Positions 36,178 to 44,456 of a stretch of DNA of 64,000 nucleotides are shown here, piece by piece; position 1 is the stretch's first letter, and every line of letters begins with the position of its first letter. Under the pieces are notes generated by a model that saw only the letters and a list, made by a program, of their open reading frames with translations, ran no database searches and was not told the origin of the DNA. A program made the translations under genes and the position numbers. The stretch comes from F1-60-MAGs149 sp037133755. Its GTDB lineage: Bacteria; Actinomycetota; Thermoleophilia; Gaiellales; F1-60-MAGs149. The stretch covers positions 1-64,000 of the forward strand of contig JBAXNN010000013.1 in NCBI GenBank assembly GCA_037133755.1, in the 5' to 3' direction.

Positions 36178-36223
36178 GGGTCCTCCCTCGCGGTGAGGGA
36201 AGCCTAGCGGTCGCAGAAAGCAC

Positions 36224-36288
36224 ACGCAGTGCCGGCTCCGGCGGCGGTCGGGTGAGGGCCCGAGGTGCCGCCGGAGCCGGCTGTGCGT
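36224..36288 (-). terminator. Terminator of YHYH gene 1
   Basis: A perfect 15-base-pair stem (36231-36245 with 36267-36281, GCCGGCTCCGGCGGC arm) with outer pairs continuing after a two-base mismatch and a small inner TCGGG/CCCGA stem. It touches the stop codon. A near-identical copy follows YHYH gene 2. Confidence 0.82.
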
Positions 36289-37268
36289 TAGCTCATGTTG
36301 TGCTGGAGGACCATCGGCAGTGTCACCGGGGTGCCTCGGAAGCAGCCGATCGAGTAGGGGTACTCGTTGTTGAGCACGTAGTGGTAGATCTTCTGCAGCT
36401 TGCCGTCGAACATGACGGTGCTGGTCATGCCGTGGCACTCGTCGAGCTGCTTGTTCGTGATCCACTTGCCGTTGGCGTCACGGGGTCCGTAGATGCCGAA
36501 CCCGTCCCAGGCATAGCCGTACAGCGGCGAGGCCTTGCTGCCGGGGTCACTCTTCTGGGTCAGGCACTTCCACGAGAAACCGTGGACGTGGTACTGCATG
36601 TTCCACGGGTGGCCGAAGCAGTTGTCCGTGGGCAGTGCCGCGTTCGGATCGACGAACGACGTTGCCGAGGTAGCGGCAATCTCGGCGTGCCACATGATGC
36701 CGTCGAGCGCAACGCCCATGGAGAGCGACGGGATGCAGGTCGGCTTCTTGTTCACCTTCGGATGGCGCGGGACGCTCACGTCGAGGTTGTAGGGCTTGAT
36801 GGGGATCAGGTCGGCCGTCGGATAGGGCGGCAGGCCCGGCGCGGCGTGGTAGTACCCGTACGCGACGCTACTCGGCGGGATCGGGTACTTGCCAACCGGC
36901 CACGGCGGAATGCCATTGCCCTTGAAGTGCCGCATGGTCTTCGTCTCGGTGACCTTGAAGCTGTGCTTCATCTTGACCTTGCCCGGCACGGCAGACTCGA
37001 GAGCCTTTGCGACATTGAGGACGTTGCCGTTGCGCCACGGCACGTTCACCTGCGACACGGGCGGCGGCGTATTGCCGCCGAGGAAGGCGAGGCCGCACAT
37101 ATCGAGCTGACCGCGGCCCGGCTCGCTCATCGGCGTGCCGGCTGGGGCCGTGTTGAGCACCGTCGGCGTCATGTTGGCGGGAGCCGCGTTCGCGGTCGTT
37201 GCCGCAGCAACGGCCAGCGCGGCCGTCAGGGCCAGCAAGCCAGCCCGCTGAAGTAGTCGTCGTCTCAT
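36288..37268 (-). CDS. Secreted YHYH-domain protein, copy 1
   Basis: A 326-residue exported protein of the YHYH family (function unknown). The signal peptide is MRRRLLQRAG followed by an Ala/Leu core and ANAAPA. The mature part is rich in His and Trp and has six Cys (MCGLAF, TCIPSL, NCFGHPW, WKCLTQ, ECHGM, GCFRG) suited to disulfides. The naming motif region is KIYHYVLNNEYPYSIGCFRG. His-containing segments such as YHVHGFSW and WHAE could bind metal. It is about 75-80% alike the next gene, with an identical C-terminal 60 residues. GAGGATGAG precedes the start. Confidence 0.85.
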   Translation of the reverse strand: MRRRLLQRAGLLALTAALAVAAATTANAAPANMTPTVLNTAPAGTPMSEPGRGQLDMCGLAFLGGNTPPPVSQVNVPWRNGNVLNVAKALESAVPGKVKMKHSFKVTETKTMRHFKGNGIPPWPVGKYPIPPSSVAYGYYHAAPGLPPYPTADLIPIKPYNLDVSVPRHPKVNKKPTCIPSLSMGVALDGIMWHAEIAATSATSFVDPNAALPTDNCFGHPWNMQYHVHGFSWKCLTQKSDPGSKASPLYGYAWDGFGIYGPRDANGKWITNKQLDECHGMTSTVMFDGKLQKIYHYVLNNEYPYSIGCFRGTPVTLPMVLQHNMS

Positions 37269-37310
37269 CTCATCCTCGTCTTGGTGAAGGCAGCAGCGCT
37301 GCGGTCTTCG

Positions 37311-37377
37311 GATACTACATCCAGACTCTATTTTACGCAACGCTGACGCATACAGAGATATCAGTGCTCTTTACGAG
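37311..37377 (-). promoter_or_regulatory. Control region of YHYH copy 1 with two TTTACG boxes
   Basis: A block GATACTACAT...TTTTACGCA begins exactly 43 bases upstream of the start codon, the same distance as in copy 2. On the minus strand it reads TGCGTAAAATAGAG...GTAGTATC, in which GTAGTAT is -10-like. A second box, TTTACGAG at 37370, lies 38 bases from the first at 37332. Confidence 0.6.
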
Positions 37378-37523
37378 GCTCGTGCTGTATCGCTCCGCCG
37401 ACGTCAGATGACGCGCACGCGATGGGATCGTGCACTGGACGCGGTATGAGGCAACAGGCGAGGGAGATCAGGAGCCCCCGCTGCAGGCCATCGACACACG
37501 CCGTCGGAGAAAACGCGCGCAGT

Positions 37524-37574
37524 GCCGGCTCCGGCGGCGGTCGGGTGAGGGCCCGAGGTGCTGCCGGAGCCGGC
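37524..37574 (-). terminator. Terminator of YHYH gene 2
   Basis: A 15-base-pair stem with one G-T wobble (37524-37538 with 37560-37574), a near copy of the hairpin after YHYH gene 1, so the terminator was duplicated with the gene. Confidence 0.82.
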
Positions 37575-37580
37575 TGTGCG

Positions 37581-38558
37581 TTAGCTCATGTTGTGCTGGA
37601 GGTTCATCGGCAGTGTCACCGGGGTGCCTCGGAAGCAGCCGATCGAGTAGGGGTACTCGTTGTTGAGCACGTAGTGGTAGATCTTCTGCAGCTTGCCGTC
37701 GAACATGACGGTGCTGGTCATGCCGTGGCACTCGTCGAGCTGCTTGTTCGTGATCCACTTGCCGTTCGGGCCACGCGGGCCGTAGACCCCGAAGCCGTCC
37801 CACGCGTAGCCCATCAGCGGCGAGGCCTCACCGGCCTTGCCCTGGTTGGTCATGCACTTCCACGAGAAGCCGTGAATGTGGTACTGGGTATCCCACGGGT
37901 GGCCGAAGCAGCTGTCGGTGGGAAGCGCCGCATTCGGATCGACCCACGTGGTTGCGTTCGCACCCGCCAGCTCCGCGTGCCAGGTGACGCCATCGAGGGC
38001 GACGCCGGTGGAGAGCGACGGAATGCAGGTCGGCTTCTTGTTCGCCTTCGGATGGCGCGGGACGCTGACGCTGAGGTTGTACGGCTTGACGGGGATCAGA
38101 TCGGCCGTCGGATAGGGCGGCAGGCCCGGCAGGACGTGGTAGTACCCGTACGCGGCGCTGTTCGCCGGGATCGGGAACTTGCCGATCGGCCACGGCGGAA
38201 TGCCGTTGCCCTTGAAGTGTCGCATCGTCTTCGTGGTCGTGACCTTGAACGAATGCGGCATCTTGACCTTGCCGGGGACGGCAACCTTCTGGATGTCGGC
38301 GACATTGAGGACGTTGCCGTTGCGCCACGGCACGTTCACCTGCGACACGGGCGGCGGCGTGTTGCCGCCGAGGAAGCCCAGGCCGCACATATCGAGCTGG
38401 CCGCGGCCCGGCTCGCTCAGGGGCGTGCCGGTCGGGGCCGTGTGCAGCACCGTCGGTGCGTTATTGGCGGGAGCCGCGTTCGCGGTTGTCGCCGCAGCCA
38501 CGGCCAGCACGGCCGTCAGGGCCAGCAGGCCAGCCCGCTGAAGTAGTCCTCGTCTCAT
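37581..38558 (-). CDS. Secreted YHYH-domain protein, copy 2
   Basis: A 325-residue paralog of the preceding gene with the same signal peptide pattern (MRRGLLQRAG), the same six Cys and the same C-terminal IYHYVLNNEYPYSIGCFRG. Differences cluster in the middle (for example LAGANATTWVDPN against IAATSATSFVDPN) and after WKC, where it reads MTNQGKAGE. Conserved C-terminus with drifting centre suggests selection or gene conversion at the 3' end. The role is unknown; both copies should be secreted or periplasm-facing. Confidence 0.85.
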   Translation of the reverse strand: MRRGLLQRAGLLALTAVLAVAAATTANAAPANNAPTVLHTAPTGTPLSEPGRGQLDMCGLGFLGGNTPPPVSQVNVPWRNGNVLNVADIQKVAVPGKVKMPHSFKVTTTKTMRHFKGNGIPPWPIGKFPIPANSAAYGYYHVLPGLPPYPTADLIPVKPYNLSVSVPRHPKANKKPTCIPSLSTGVALDGVTWHAELAGANATTWVDPNAALPTDSCFGHPWDTQYHIHGFSWKCMTNQGKAGEASPLMGYAWDGFGVYGPRGPNGKWITNKQLDECHGMTSTVMFDGKLQKIYHYVLNNEYPYSIGCFRGTPVTLPMNLQHNMS

Positions 38559-38600
38559 CTCATCCTCGTCTCGTTGGAGGCAGCAGTGCTGCGAAGTTCT

Positions 38601-38667
38601 GATACTATACAAAGTCTCTGTTTTACGCAGAGCCCCCGTATTCAGTGAGTCTGATGTTGTTTACGCA
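38601..38667 (-). promoter_or_regulatory. Control region of YHYH copy 2 with two TTTACG boxes
   Basis: GATACTATAC...TTTTACGCA starts 43 bases upstream of the start codon. Minus strand: TGCGTAAAACAGAG...GTATAGTATC, with TATAGT as a good -10. A second TTTACGCA at 38660 is 38 bases from the first at 38622, the same spacing as in copy 1. Confidence 0.6.
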
Positions 38668-38740
38668 TACCGTGTGACAACGCTTCGCCAATGCCGGCCG
38701 ATGCGGGCCCGGTCCTGCCTCGTCCTCGGTGCGGTGCGGG

Positions 38741-40009
38741 TTAGCGGTCGTTGAAGACCAGGAGCTCGCCGCTGTAGCAGGCGGCCCATACGCGACCAAG
38801 GTGCGCGTCGTACGTGATCCCAATCGGATGCTCGCAGGCATCGATCGTCTGCAGCACCTTCATGTCGCGCGTTCGCAGCTTGGAGATCGTGTTGCTGTTG
38901 TAGTTGACGACGTACAGCGCCTTGCCGTCGCTCGACATCGCCAGGCTGCGCGGCGCATCGCCCGTCTGCACGCGCGTCACGTTCCCGTTCCACAGGTCGA
39001 GGCGTGCGACGTTGCCTTCCGAGTTGAGCGTCGCGTAGATGTAGCGGCCCTGCGGCGCGAACTCGAGGGCGCGCGGTCCGGCGCCGATCTCGATGTTGCG
39101 GGTCTTCCACGTGTTGAGGTCCACCCGCACGAGCTTGGTGTCGCCCATCATCGCCACGTACGCCGCGTTGCCCTTCGGCGAGACGACAATGCCGCGCGGG
39201 TTGGGGCCAATCGCAATGCGCTGCACCTCGCGGCCGGCCGCGGTGGAGATCACCGAGAGATCGCCGGAGCACCAATTCGAGACGAGGACGTACTTGCCGT
39301 CCGGCGTGGCCTTGACGACCTTCGGCACGACGCCGACCTTGTACACGTTGTCGATCTTCAGGCTCTCCATGTTGATGCGGTAGACGAACGACTCGTCGTA
39401 GCCCGAGTCCATCGTGCAGTCGTCGGTGCCCTCGGGGCCAAAGCCTGCGCCGTACATCGAGTAGTTCGAGACGTAGGCGTACATGCCGTCCGGCGAGAAG
39501 GCGGCCTCAACGGGGGCACCCTGCGACGTGCCCGGGTGGCCCTTGACCCCGAACTTGGCCAGCTCGACCGAGTCGGGGATCGTCTTGATCAACTTCATCG
39601 TGCGCGCGCTGTAGACCGTGATCGTGTGGCGGTACATCATGTTCTGCGCGGTGATCAGGCCCGTGCCGCTGGCGACGACGGACTTCGGCGAGATGTCGCC
39701 GCCGATCGACTTGATCAGGCGCAGGCGCGTGCGATCGGATGGCGGGCCGACGTGCTCCGGGCCGGTCGTGGCCGCCTCGGTCGTGCTCGCCGCGGCGGTC
39801 GTAGCTGCCTGTTGCTTGGCAGCAGTCGCCTTCGCTGTCGGGGTGGTGGCAGCGATGGCCCGGGTGCCATCGTCGAGCTGGGTCCGGAGGAGCACCACGC
39901 CGCTGGCCGTCAACACGGCGGCGAGGATCGTGAGCAGCGCGACGCGACGCCGGCGCACGGCGCGGCGACGTTCCTGATACGAGGGCGTGCGGTCGTACAA
40001 CTCGGGCAT
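38741..40009 (-). CDS. Membrane-anchored YVTN/YncE-type beta-propeller protein
   Basis: A 422-residue protein. A basic N-terminal tail (RRRAVRRRRVALL) leads to one membrane helix (about residues 24-40), a Thr/Ala-rich linker (about 50-85), then a beta-propeller with repeats such as FSPDGMYAYVSNY, ATPDGKYVLVSNW, VSPKGNAAYVAMM, FAPQGRYIYATLN and MSSDGKALYVVNY. This is the surface-propeller style of YncE and YVTN proteins, which bind partners or ligands. It is upstream of and co-directional with the YHYH pair, but separated by the YHYH control region. Confidence 0.85.
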   Translation of the reverse strand: MPELYDRTPSYQERRRAVRRRRVALLTILAAVLTASGVVLLRTQLDDGTRAIAATTPTAKATAAKQQAATTAAASTTEAATTGPEHVGPPSDRTRLRLIKSIGGDISPKSVVASGTGLITAQNMMYRHTITVYSARTMKLIKTIPDSVELAKFGVKGHPGTSQGAPVEAAFSPDGMYAYVSNYSMYGAGFGPEGTDDCTMDSGYDESFVYRINMESLKIDNVYKVGVVPKVVKATPDGKYVLVSNWCSGDLSVISTAAGREVQRIAIGPNPRGIVVSPKGNAAYVAMMGDTKLVRVDLNTWKTRNIEIGAGPRALEFAPQGRYIYATLNSEGNVARLDLWNGNVTRVQTGDAPRSLAMSSDGKALYVVNYNSNTISKLRTRDMKVLQTIDACEHPIGITYDAHLGRVWAACYSGELLVFNDR

Positions 40010-40123
40010 CTGCTGCTCTTTCGGCCGTGAGACGCCGCATCCTGCCTGGCGACGGGCGCCCGGGAGTTGACAGGAGCGGTGCGAAACGGTTGGCTCTGCG
40101 CACCGCCACGCGAAGGAGCCACC

Positions 40124-40549
40124 ATGTTCGACGCCACGACCGCCCAGCGCATCACGACCGAGGGCGACTGGTACGAGCCGTTTTTCATCTCGCTGGGCTA
40201 CCGGCTTGGCAACGTCCTCGTGCTGTCGGGGCAGGCCTCGATCTCCGAGCAGGGCGAGATCGTCGGCGCCGGTGACTTCGACGCGCAGGCTGCGCAGACG
40301 TTTGCGAACCTCGAGCGCGTGCTCGGGTTGGCGGGCGCCGGGCTCGAGGACATCTTCAAGGTCACGATCTATCTGACCGACATGGCGAACTTCCCGAAGA
40401 TCATGGAGCTGCGTGAGCGCCACTTCACACCGCCCTACCCTGCCGACACCATCGTCGAGGTGCGCTCGCTGGCCCTGCCCGAGCTGATGATCGAGATCGA
40501 GGTGATGGCGATGGTGCCCGACGGCGAGCGTCGGGTCATCGACGGCTGA
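40124..40549 (+). CDS. ridA: RidA/YjgF-family protein
   Basis: A 141-residue RidA-fold protein. GAAGGAGCC precedes the ATG at 40124. Family features are VLVLSGQASISEQGEIVGAGDFDAQAAQTFANLERVL-type layout, in short form VLSGQAS, QTFANLERVL and VKVTIYLTDM (here FKVTIYLTDM). The usual imine-binding Arg of true RidA (in the RS.V/R.. tail) appears as VEVRSLALPELMIEIE, supporting deaminase activity. It abuts the convergent apbE gene with no gap (TGATCA). Confidence 0.87.
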   Translation: MFDATTAQRITTEGDWYEPFFISLGYRLGNVLVLSGQASISEQGEIVGAGDFDAQAAQTFANLERVLGLAGAGLEDIFKVTIYLTDMANFPKIMELRERHFTPPYPADTIVEVRSLALPELMIEIEVMAMVPDGERRVIDG

Positions 40550-41293
40550 TCAGGCGGGGTCGACGAGGGGGAAACCCGCCGACGGCCGCATGTTCCCGTC
40601 GGCGTCGATCACGAGCGCGCGATAGCCGTCGATGGCGGCGATGCGGTTGAGCCCCGGCAGGCCCTCGACGAACAGTGCCGTCGCAAGGGCGTCGGCGAGC
40701 CACAGCTCGGGGCCGACGACGGTCGCAGACAGCGGTCCCGTGGCGGCTACGCCCGTGCGCGGATCCAGCAGGTGGCCGCCCCGCTCGTAGAGCCCCGAGG
40801 TCGCGATGGCGCCCTCGACGTCGACGATGCACGCCAGGAGATCGACCCGCCCGGGGCTGCGCACGCCGATTCGTCGGGCGCCACCAAACAACTGGAGGTC
40901 GCCACCGCCATTCACCTGCACGTGCGCGAAGCCGGCCGCAACCAGCAGCTCGGCAGCGCGCTGGGTCGCCCAGCCCTTGACGATGCCGGTCGGGTCGACG
41001 CCAGCGGGCGAGGCCCACGCATCGAACAACCCGTCGGTCAGGGTGCCGGCACGGTGGCAGAGGTCGAGCACCTCGGCGACTTCGGTCGGCGCGTCGCCGA
41101 CCGCGAGCTCGCCGCGGCGCAAGCGGGAGATCGCACTGTCGTCTTGCCAGGTGCTGAAGGTCGCATCGGTCTCGTGCAGAAATCGGCAGGCAGCGACGAC
41201 CGCGGCAGCCGCATCATCGGTGTTGAGCTCGCCCGGCTCGAGCCGGAACGAGAACGTCGTGCCCATCGCCTCCTCGACGTGGACGAGCGTCAC
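40550..41293 (-). CDS. apbE: FAD:protein FMN transferase (ApbE)
   Basis: Covalently attaches FMN from FAD to a Thr or Ser of FMN-binding domains, outside the membrane or at its face. The 247-residue protein has the ApbE signatures EEAMGTTFSF, DATFSTWQDDSAISRLRRG, GIVKGWATQRAAELL, VNGGGDLQLFG, TSGLYERGGHLLDPRTG and ADALATALFVEG. The GTG start overlaps the stop of the FMN-binding gene (GTGA); an ATG at 41266 is an alternative. Its acceptor is encoded immediately upstream. No signal peptide or lipobox is evident, so it may act on the cytoplasmic side or need the other start. Confidence 0.93.
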   Translation of the reverse strand: MTLVHVEEAMGTTFSFRLEPGELNTDDAAAAVVAACRFLHETDATFSTWQDDSAISRLRRGELAVGDAPTEVAEVLDLCHRAGTLTDGLFDAWASPAGVDPTGIVKGWATQRAAELLVAAGFAHVQVNGGGDLQLFGGARRIGVRSPGRVDLLACIVDVEGAIATSGLYERGGHLLDPRTGVAATGPLSATVVGPELWLADALATALFVEGLPGLNRIAAIDGYRALVIDADGNMRPSAGFPLVDPA

Positions 41294-41814
41294 TGTTGCC
41301 CGAAGCCGACCTTGTCGAGCGCCGACTGCAACGACTGCTGGTACGCATCGCTCGTGTATGTCGCGCCGCTGATGCCAGCGATGTTGGCGCTCTGGGCGTC
41401 GATCGCCTGCTGTGCCAGAACGGGTGCGACCTGATCGGAGATCGACTGCGAGGTTGGGTCGCCGTACGGCAGGTCGAGAAACGTCACGCGCGTCAGCTGG
41501 CCGCCCTTGACGGTCACCTTCACCTGGACGTTGCCGTAGGGGTTCGATACCGAGGCACCGACGGCGCGCTTCACCTTGGGCGCCGCAGGTGCGGCCTGCT
41601 GGGTCGAGCCCTGCTGCGTCTGTGTCGGATCGGCGGGCACGGTAGCGGTGTCCGCGCTCGTCGTGCCGACGGAGAACTCCTTATTGGTCGGCAGTTTTAG
41701 GCCCGACGACTTGCTGCTCAGCGCGAACGGATCGCCGAATTGGTGCTGGTCGAACGCGAGCAGGCCGGCGAGACCGAGGACGGTCGCGCCGAGGACCACG
41801 ACGCCGCGGTTCAT
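41290..41814 (-). CDS. FMN-binding domain protein, flavinylation acceptor
   Basis: A 174-residue protein: one N-terminal membrane helix (about residues 4-22), a Thr/Gln/Ala-rich linker (about 50-80), then an FMN_bind domain. The flavinylation motif is ISGATYTS with Thr152 as the expected FMN attachment site. It sits between apbE and the ferric-reductase-like gene and should carry electrons from the latter to an outside acceptor. Confidence 0.92.
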   Translation of the reverse strand: MNRGVVVLGATVLGLAGLLAFDQHQFGDPFALSSKSSGLKLPTNKEFSVGTTSADTATVPADPTQTQQGSTQQAAPAAPKVKRAVGASVSNPYGNVQVKVTVKGGQLTRVTFLDLPYGDPTSQSISDQVAPVLAQQAIDAQSANIAGISGATYTSDAYQQSLQSALDKVGFGQQ

Positions 41815-41827
41815 GCGGGCACCGGCA

Positions 41828-43180
41828 TCAGAACGCGAAGGCCTCGGAGTGGATCTGATCCATGTCGGCGCCCCAGCGCACGGCCGTCTGCTCGACGGCA
41901 GTCGTGAAGTCGACGGGGCCGCAGATGTAGATATCGCGGCCCGCGATGTCGGGGACGACGGCCGACAGAGCCTGGTCCATGGGCACCTGTTCACGCGAGC
42001 CGATCAGCGTATGCAGGCGACCGTCGCGCCGCTCGACGAGGCGACGGATCTCCTCGAGGTGCGGGATGTCCTCCTCGCGGCGGGCGCGCAGCACGCAGAC
42101 GACGTCGGTGTTGTGGGGGAGATCCTCGAGCAGTGCGCGCAGTGGCGTCACGCCGACGCCCGCGCCGGCGAGCAGCACGTGGTTGCCCTCCTTCGAGAAG
42201 CGGGTGAACGTGCCGTACGGACCCTCGATCGCGACCCGGGTACCCGGCGTGAGCCAGCGCATCGCGCCCGAGGCGTCGCCGAGATCCTTGATCGTCACGC
42301 GCAGGTATGGCGGTCGCGGCATGGCCGACAGCGAGTACGGATGCGCCTGCCACCAGTGGCCCTTGACGAGGAAGCGCCACTGGAAGAACTGGCCACCCGA
42401 CACGGCGAGGCGCTCGAGCTTGCGGCCCTCGACGATCAGCGAGACGACGCCGGGCGCCTCCTCCTTGATCTGCACGACCTTGAGCTGGTGGCGGAAGCTG
42501 CGGAAGGTCGGCAGCAGGAAGCGGTAGAGGATGGCGACGCCGGCAGTGGCGATCCAGATTGCGATCCACCAGGCACGGTTGGCGGGGTGGCCGACGAACG
42601 AGGTGCCCGTCGCGATCTGGTGCGGGAACGACAGCGCCAGCGCGAGATAGATGTAGAGGTGCACGATCCACCACGTCTCGTACTTGAGACGACGGCGGGC
42701 GATGCGATACGAGGTGACGCCCGCGAGGGTGATCAGCGCCGTGCCGACGAACGCCAGCAGCACGCCCGGATAGTCGGTGCACATCTGCCAGACCTCGCCG
42801 TACCACGTGTGTGAGTAGCGCTCGGCGTAGCCGATGATCGTCAGCACCATGTGGATCAGGATCAGCACCAGCGGCCACGCGCCGAGCTGACGGTGGAACG
42901 ACACGAGACGGTCCTGGCCGACGACACGCTCGATCAGGGGGATGCGCGCGATCAGGAGAACGCTGATCAGCATCAGGTAGGCACCGACGAGGCCGGTCAC
43001 GCGGGCGCCCGCGATGATCCAACCGCCCGGCTTCTCGAGCTCCGCCATGGTCTCGGCTATGACGGCGAGGCCGATCGTGATGCCGAGGCCCGCGCAGATC
43101 AGCGCGACGAGCAGGTAGAGCGGCGCCTCACGCGGCGGCTTGGCCTTCTTGATGCGGAGGGGCTTGGGCTGGGAGCTCAT
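41828..43180 (-). CDS. Ferric-reductase-like membrane flavocytochrome
   Basis: A 450-residue protein with six membrane helices and a cytoplasmic ferredoxin-NADP reductase-like module. Heme His candidates are in SFHRQLGAWPLVLILIHM and WWIVHLYIYLAL. The FAD part has HPYSLSAMP and the NAD part GAGVGVTPLRALLE and YICGPVDF. Such proteins move electrons from NAD(P)H through FAD and heme across the membrane. First gene of the flavinylation operon. Confidence 0.92.
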   Translation of the reverse strand: MSSQPKPLRIKKAKPPREAPLYLLVALICAGLGITIGLAVIAETMAELEKPGGWIIAGARVTGLVGAYLMLISVLLIARIPLIERVVGQDRLVSFHRQLGAWPLVLILIHMVLTIIGYAERYSHTWYGEVWQMCTDYPGVLLAFVGTALITLAGVTSYRIARRRLKYETWWIVHLYIYLALALSFPHQIATGTSFVGHPANRAWWIAIWIATAGVAILYRFLLPTFRSFRHQLKVVQIKEEAPGVVSLIVEGRKLERLAVSGGQFFQWRFLVKGHWWQAHPYSLSAMPRPPYLRVTIKDLGDASGAMRWLTPGTRVAIEGPYGTFTRFSKEGNHVLLAGAGVGVTPLRALLEDLPHNTDVVCVLRARREEDIPHLEEIRRLVERRDGRLHTLIGSREQVPMDQALSAVVPDIAGRDIYICGPVDFTTAVEQTAVRWGADMDQIHSEAFAF

Positions 43181-43348
43181 TGGGGAACGCGACGACGATC
43201 GAGTAGAGGACGTACGCCTATGGTCGCGGGTGGTTCTGAGAGGAAGATGAGAAACGACGGTTCGCAGCGACGCATATCTGCCGCTGTCACTCACCTATGC
43301 TGCATCGGCCCCGCGCATCCTGCCCGGGCGGACGAAGGAGCATGGGCT

Positions 43349-44389
43349 GTGAGCGAGCCCCGCATCGGCATCTTCCTCAACGTGCAGCAGCCGGATTCCG
43401 TGTCGCCGCAGACGATCATCGAGCAGGCTGTTGCGCATACGGCGCTCTGCCGAGATCTCGGCTTCGACCTCGTCTCGGCCGGACAGCACTTCCTGACCGA
43501 GGTGTTCCAGATGGCGCAGCTGATGCCGCTGCTCGCGCGCATCGCCGCCGACGCCGGCGACATGCGCGTCGCCTCCAACATCGCACTGCTCACGCTGCTC
43601 AATCCCGTTGAACTCGCGGAGAACACGGCGACGCTCGACGCCATCACCGGTGGGCGCTTCGTCCTCGGCGTCGGTCTCGGGTATCGCCCGGAGGAGTTCG
43701 ACGCCTTCGGCATCCCGGAGAAGAAGGTGCGCATCTTCCTCGACAAGCTCGACGTTGTGAAGCGCCTGCTCGAGGGCGAAGCTGTGACGGCCGAGGGCCT
43801 TGGCTACAAGCTCGTCAACCAGCGCCTCGCGATGCAGTCCACGCAGTCGCCGCGCCCACCGATCTGGCTCGCCGCCAACGCCGACTCGGCGGTCAAGCGC
43901 GCCGCGCGCGTCGCCGACACCTGGACCGTCAACCCGCACGCCAACCTCGCCGAGCTGGTGCGCCAGACCGCGATGTTCCACGAGGCGCGCGCCGAGGCCG
44001 GCCTGCCGGTCGTGACCGAGCTGCCCGTGATGAAGGAGATCTACGTCGGCGAGGACGACGAGAGCGCCGAGCGCGAGGCCCGCGCGTACCTGCAGGCCAA
44101 GTACAAGGCCTACGTCAAGTGGGGGCAGGACGAGGTCATGCCCGACGCCGACTCGCTCGATCAGGACTGGGAGGACCTCAAGGCCGGCGGGCGCTTCATC
44201 CTCGGCGGTCCCGACCGCTGCGTCGCGGAGCTCCAGGAGCACCTCGATGCGTTGCGCTGCGACACGCTGATCTTCCGCTTCGGCTGGGTCGGTATGCCCG
44301 ACGAGCTCGTGCAGGCGAACATCCGTCGCTTCGCCGAGACGGTCAAGCCGCGCCTGCGCGTGGCGGCCGGCGCGCCCGCGCCGCTCTGA
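43349..44389 (+). CDS. LLM-class flavin-dependent oxidoreductase
   Basis: A 346-residue luciferase-like monooxygenase-fold protein. The GTG at 43349 follows GAAGGAG; the nearby ATG at 43342 is out of frame. Features: the start EPRIGIFLN, TGGRFVLGVGLGYRPEEFDAFG, RPPIWLAANADSAVKRAARVADTW, and an alpha-helical insertion before the last strands. It lacks the SKPAYRR-type segment of the other LLM gene, so FMN or F420 use cannot be told. Substrate unknown. Confidence 0.9.
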   Translation: MSEPRIGIFLNVQQPDSVSPQTIIEQAVAHTALCRDLGFDLVSAGQHFLTEVFQMAQLMPLLARIAADAGDMRVASNIALLTLLNPVELAENTATLDAITGGRFVLGVGLGYRPEEFDAFGIPEKKVRIFLDKLDVVKRLLEGEAVTAEGLGYKLVNQRLAMQSTQSPRPPIWLAANADSAVKRAARVADTWTVNPHANLAELVRQTAMFHEARAEAGLPVVTELPVMKEIYVGEDDESAEREARAYLQAKYKAYVKWGQDEVMPDADSLDQDWEDLKAGGRFILGGPDRCVAELQEHLDALRCDTLIFRFGWVGMPDELVQANIRRFAETVKPRLRVAAGAPAPL

Positions 44390-44392
44390 GGA

Positions 44393-44450
44393 CAATTTGG
44401 GGCCGGATCCGAATTGACCAGGATTCGGTCAATTTGGGGCCGGCCCCAAA
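44393..44450. repeat. Compound palindromic repeat (TTTGGGGCCGG type)
   Basis: CAATTTGGGGCCGG occurs twice directly (44393-44406 and 44430-44443); the second copy is part of the perfect palindrome TTTGGGGCCGGCCCCAAA (44433-44450). AATTGACC/GGTCAATT (44412-44419/44427-44434) forms an inner stem. The core is shared with the repeat at 57.4 kb. It may also terminate the LLM gene. Confidence 0.8.
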
Positions 44451-44456
44451 CTGACC

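Larger units (their letters stand above)
37269..37580. other. 312-base gap between the YHYH paralogs
   Basis: Contains the leader and promoter boxes of copy 1 (37269-37377), about 140 bases with no recognisable gene or motif (37378-37523), and the terminator of copy 2 (37524-37574). Confidence 0.8.
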
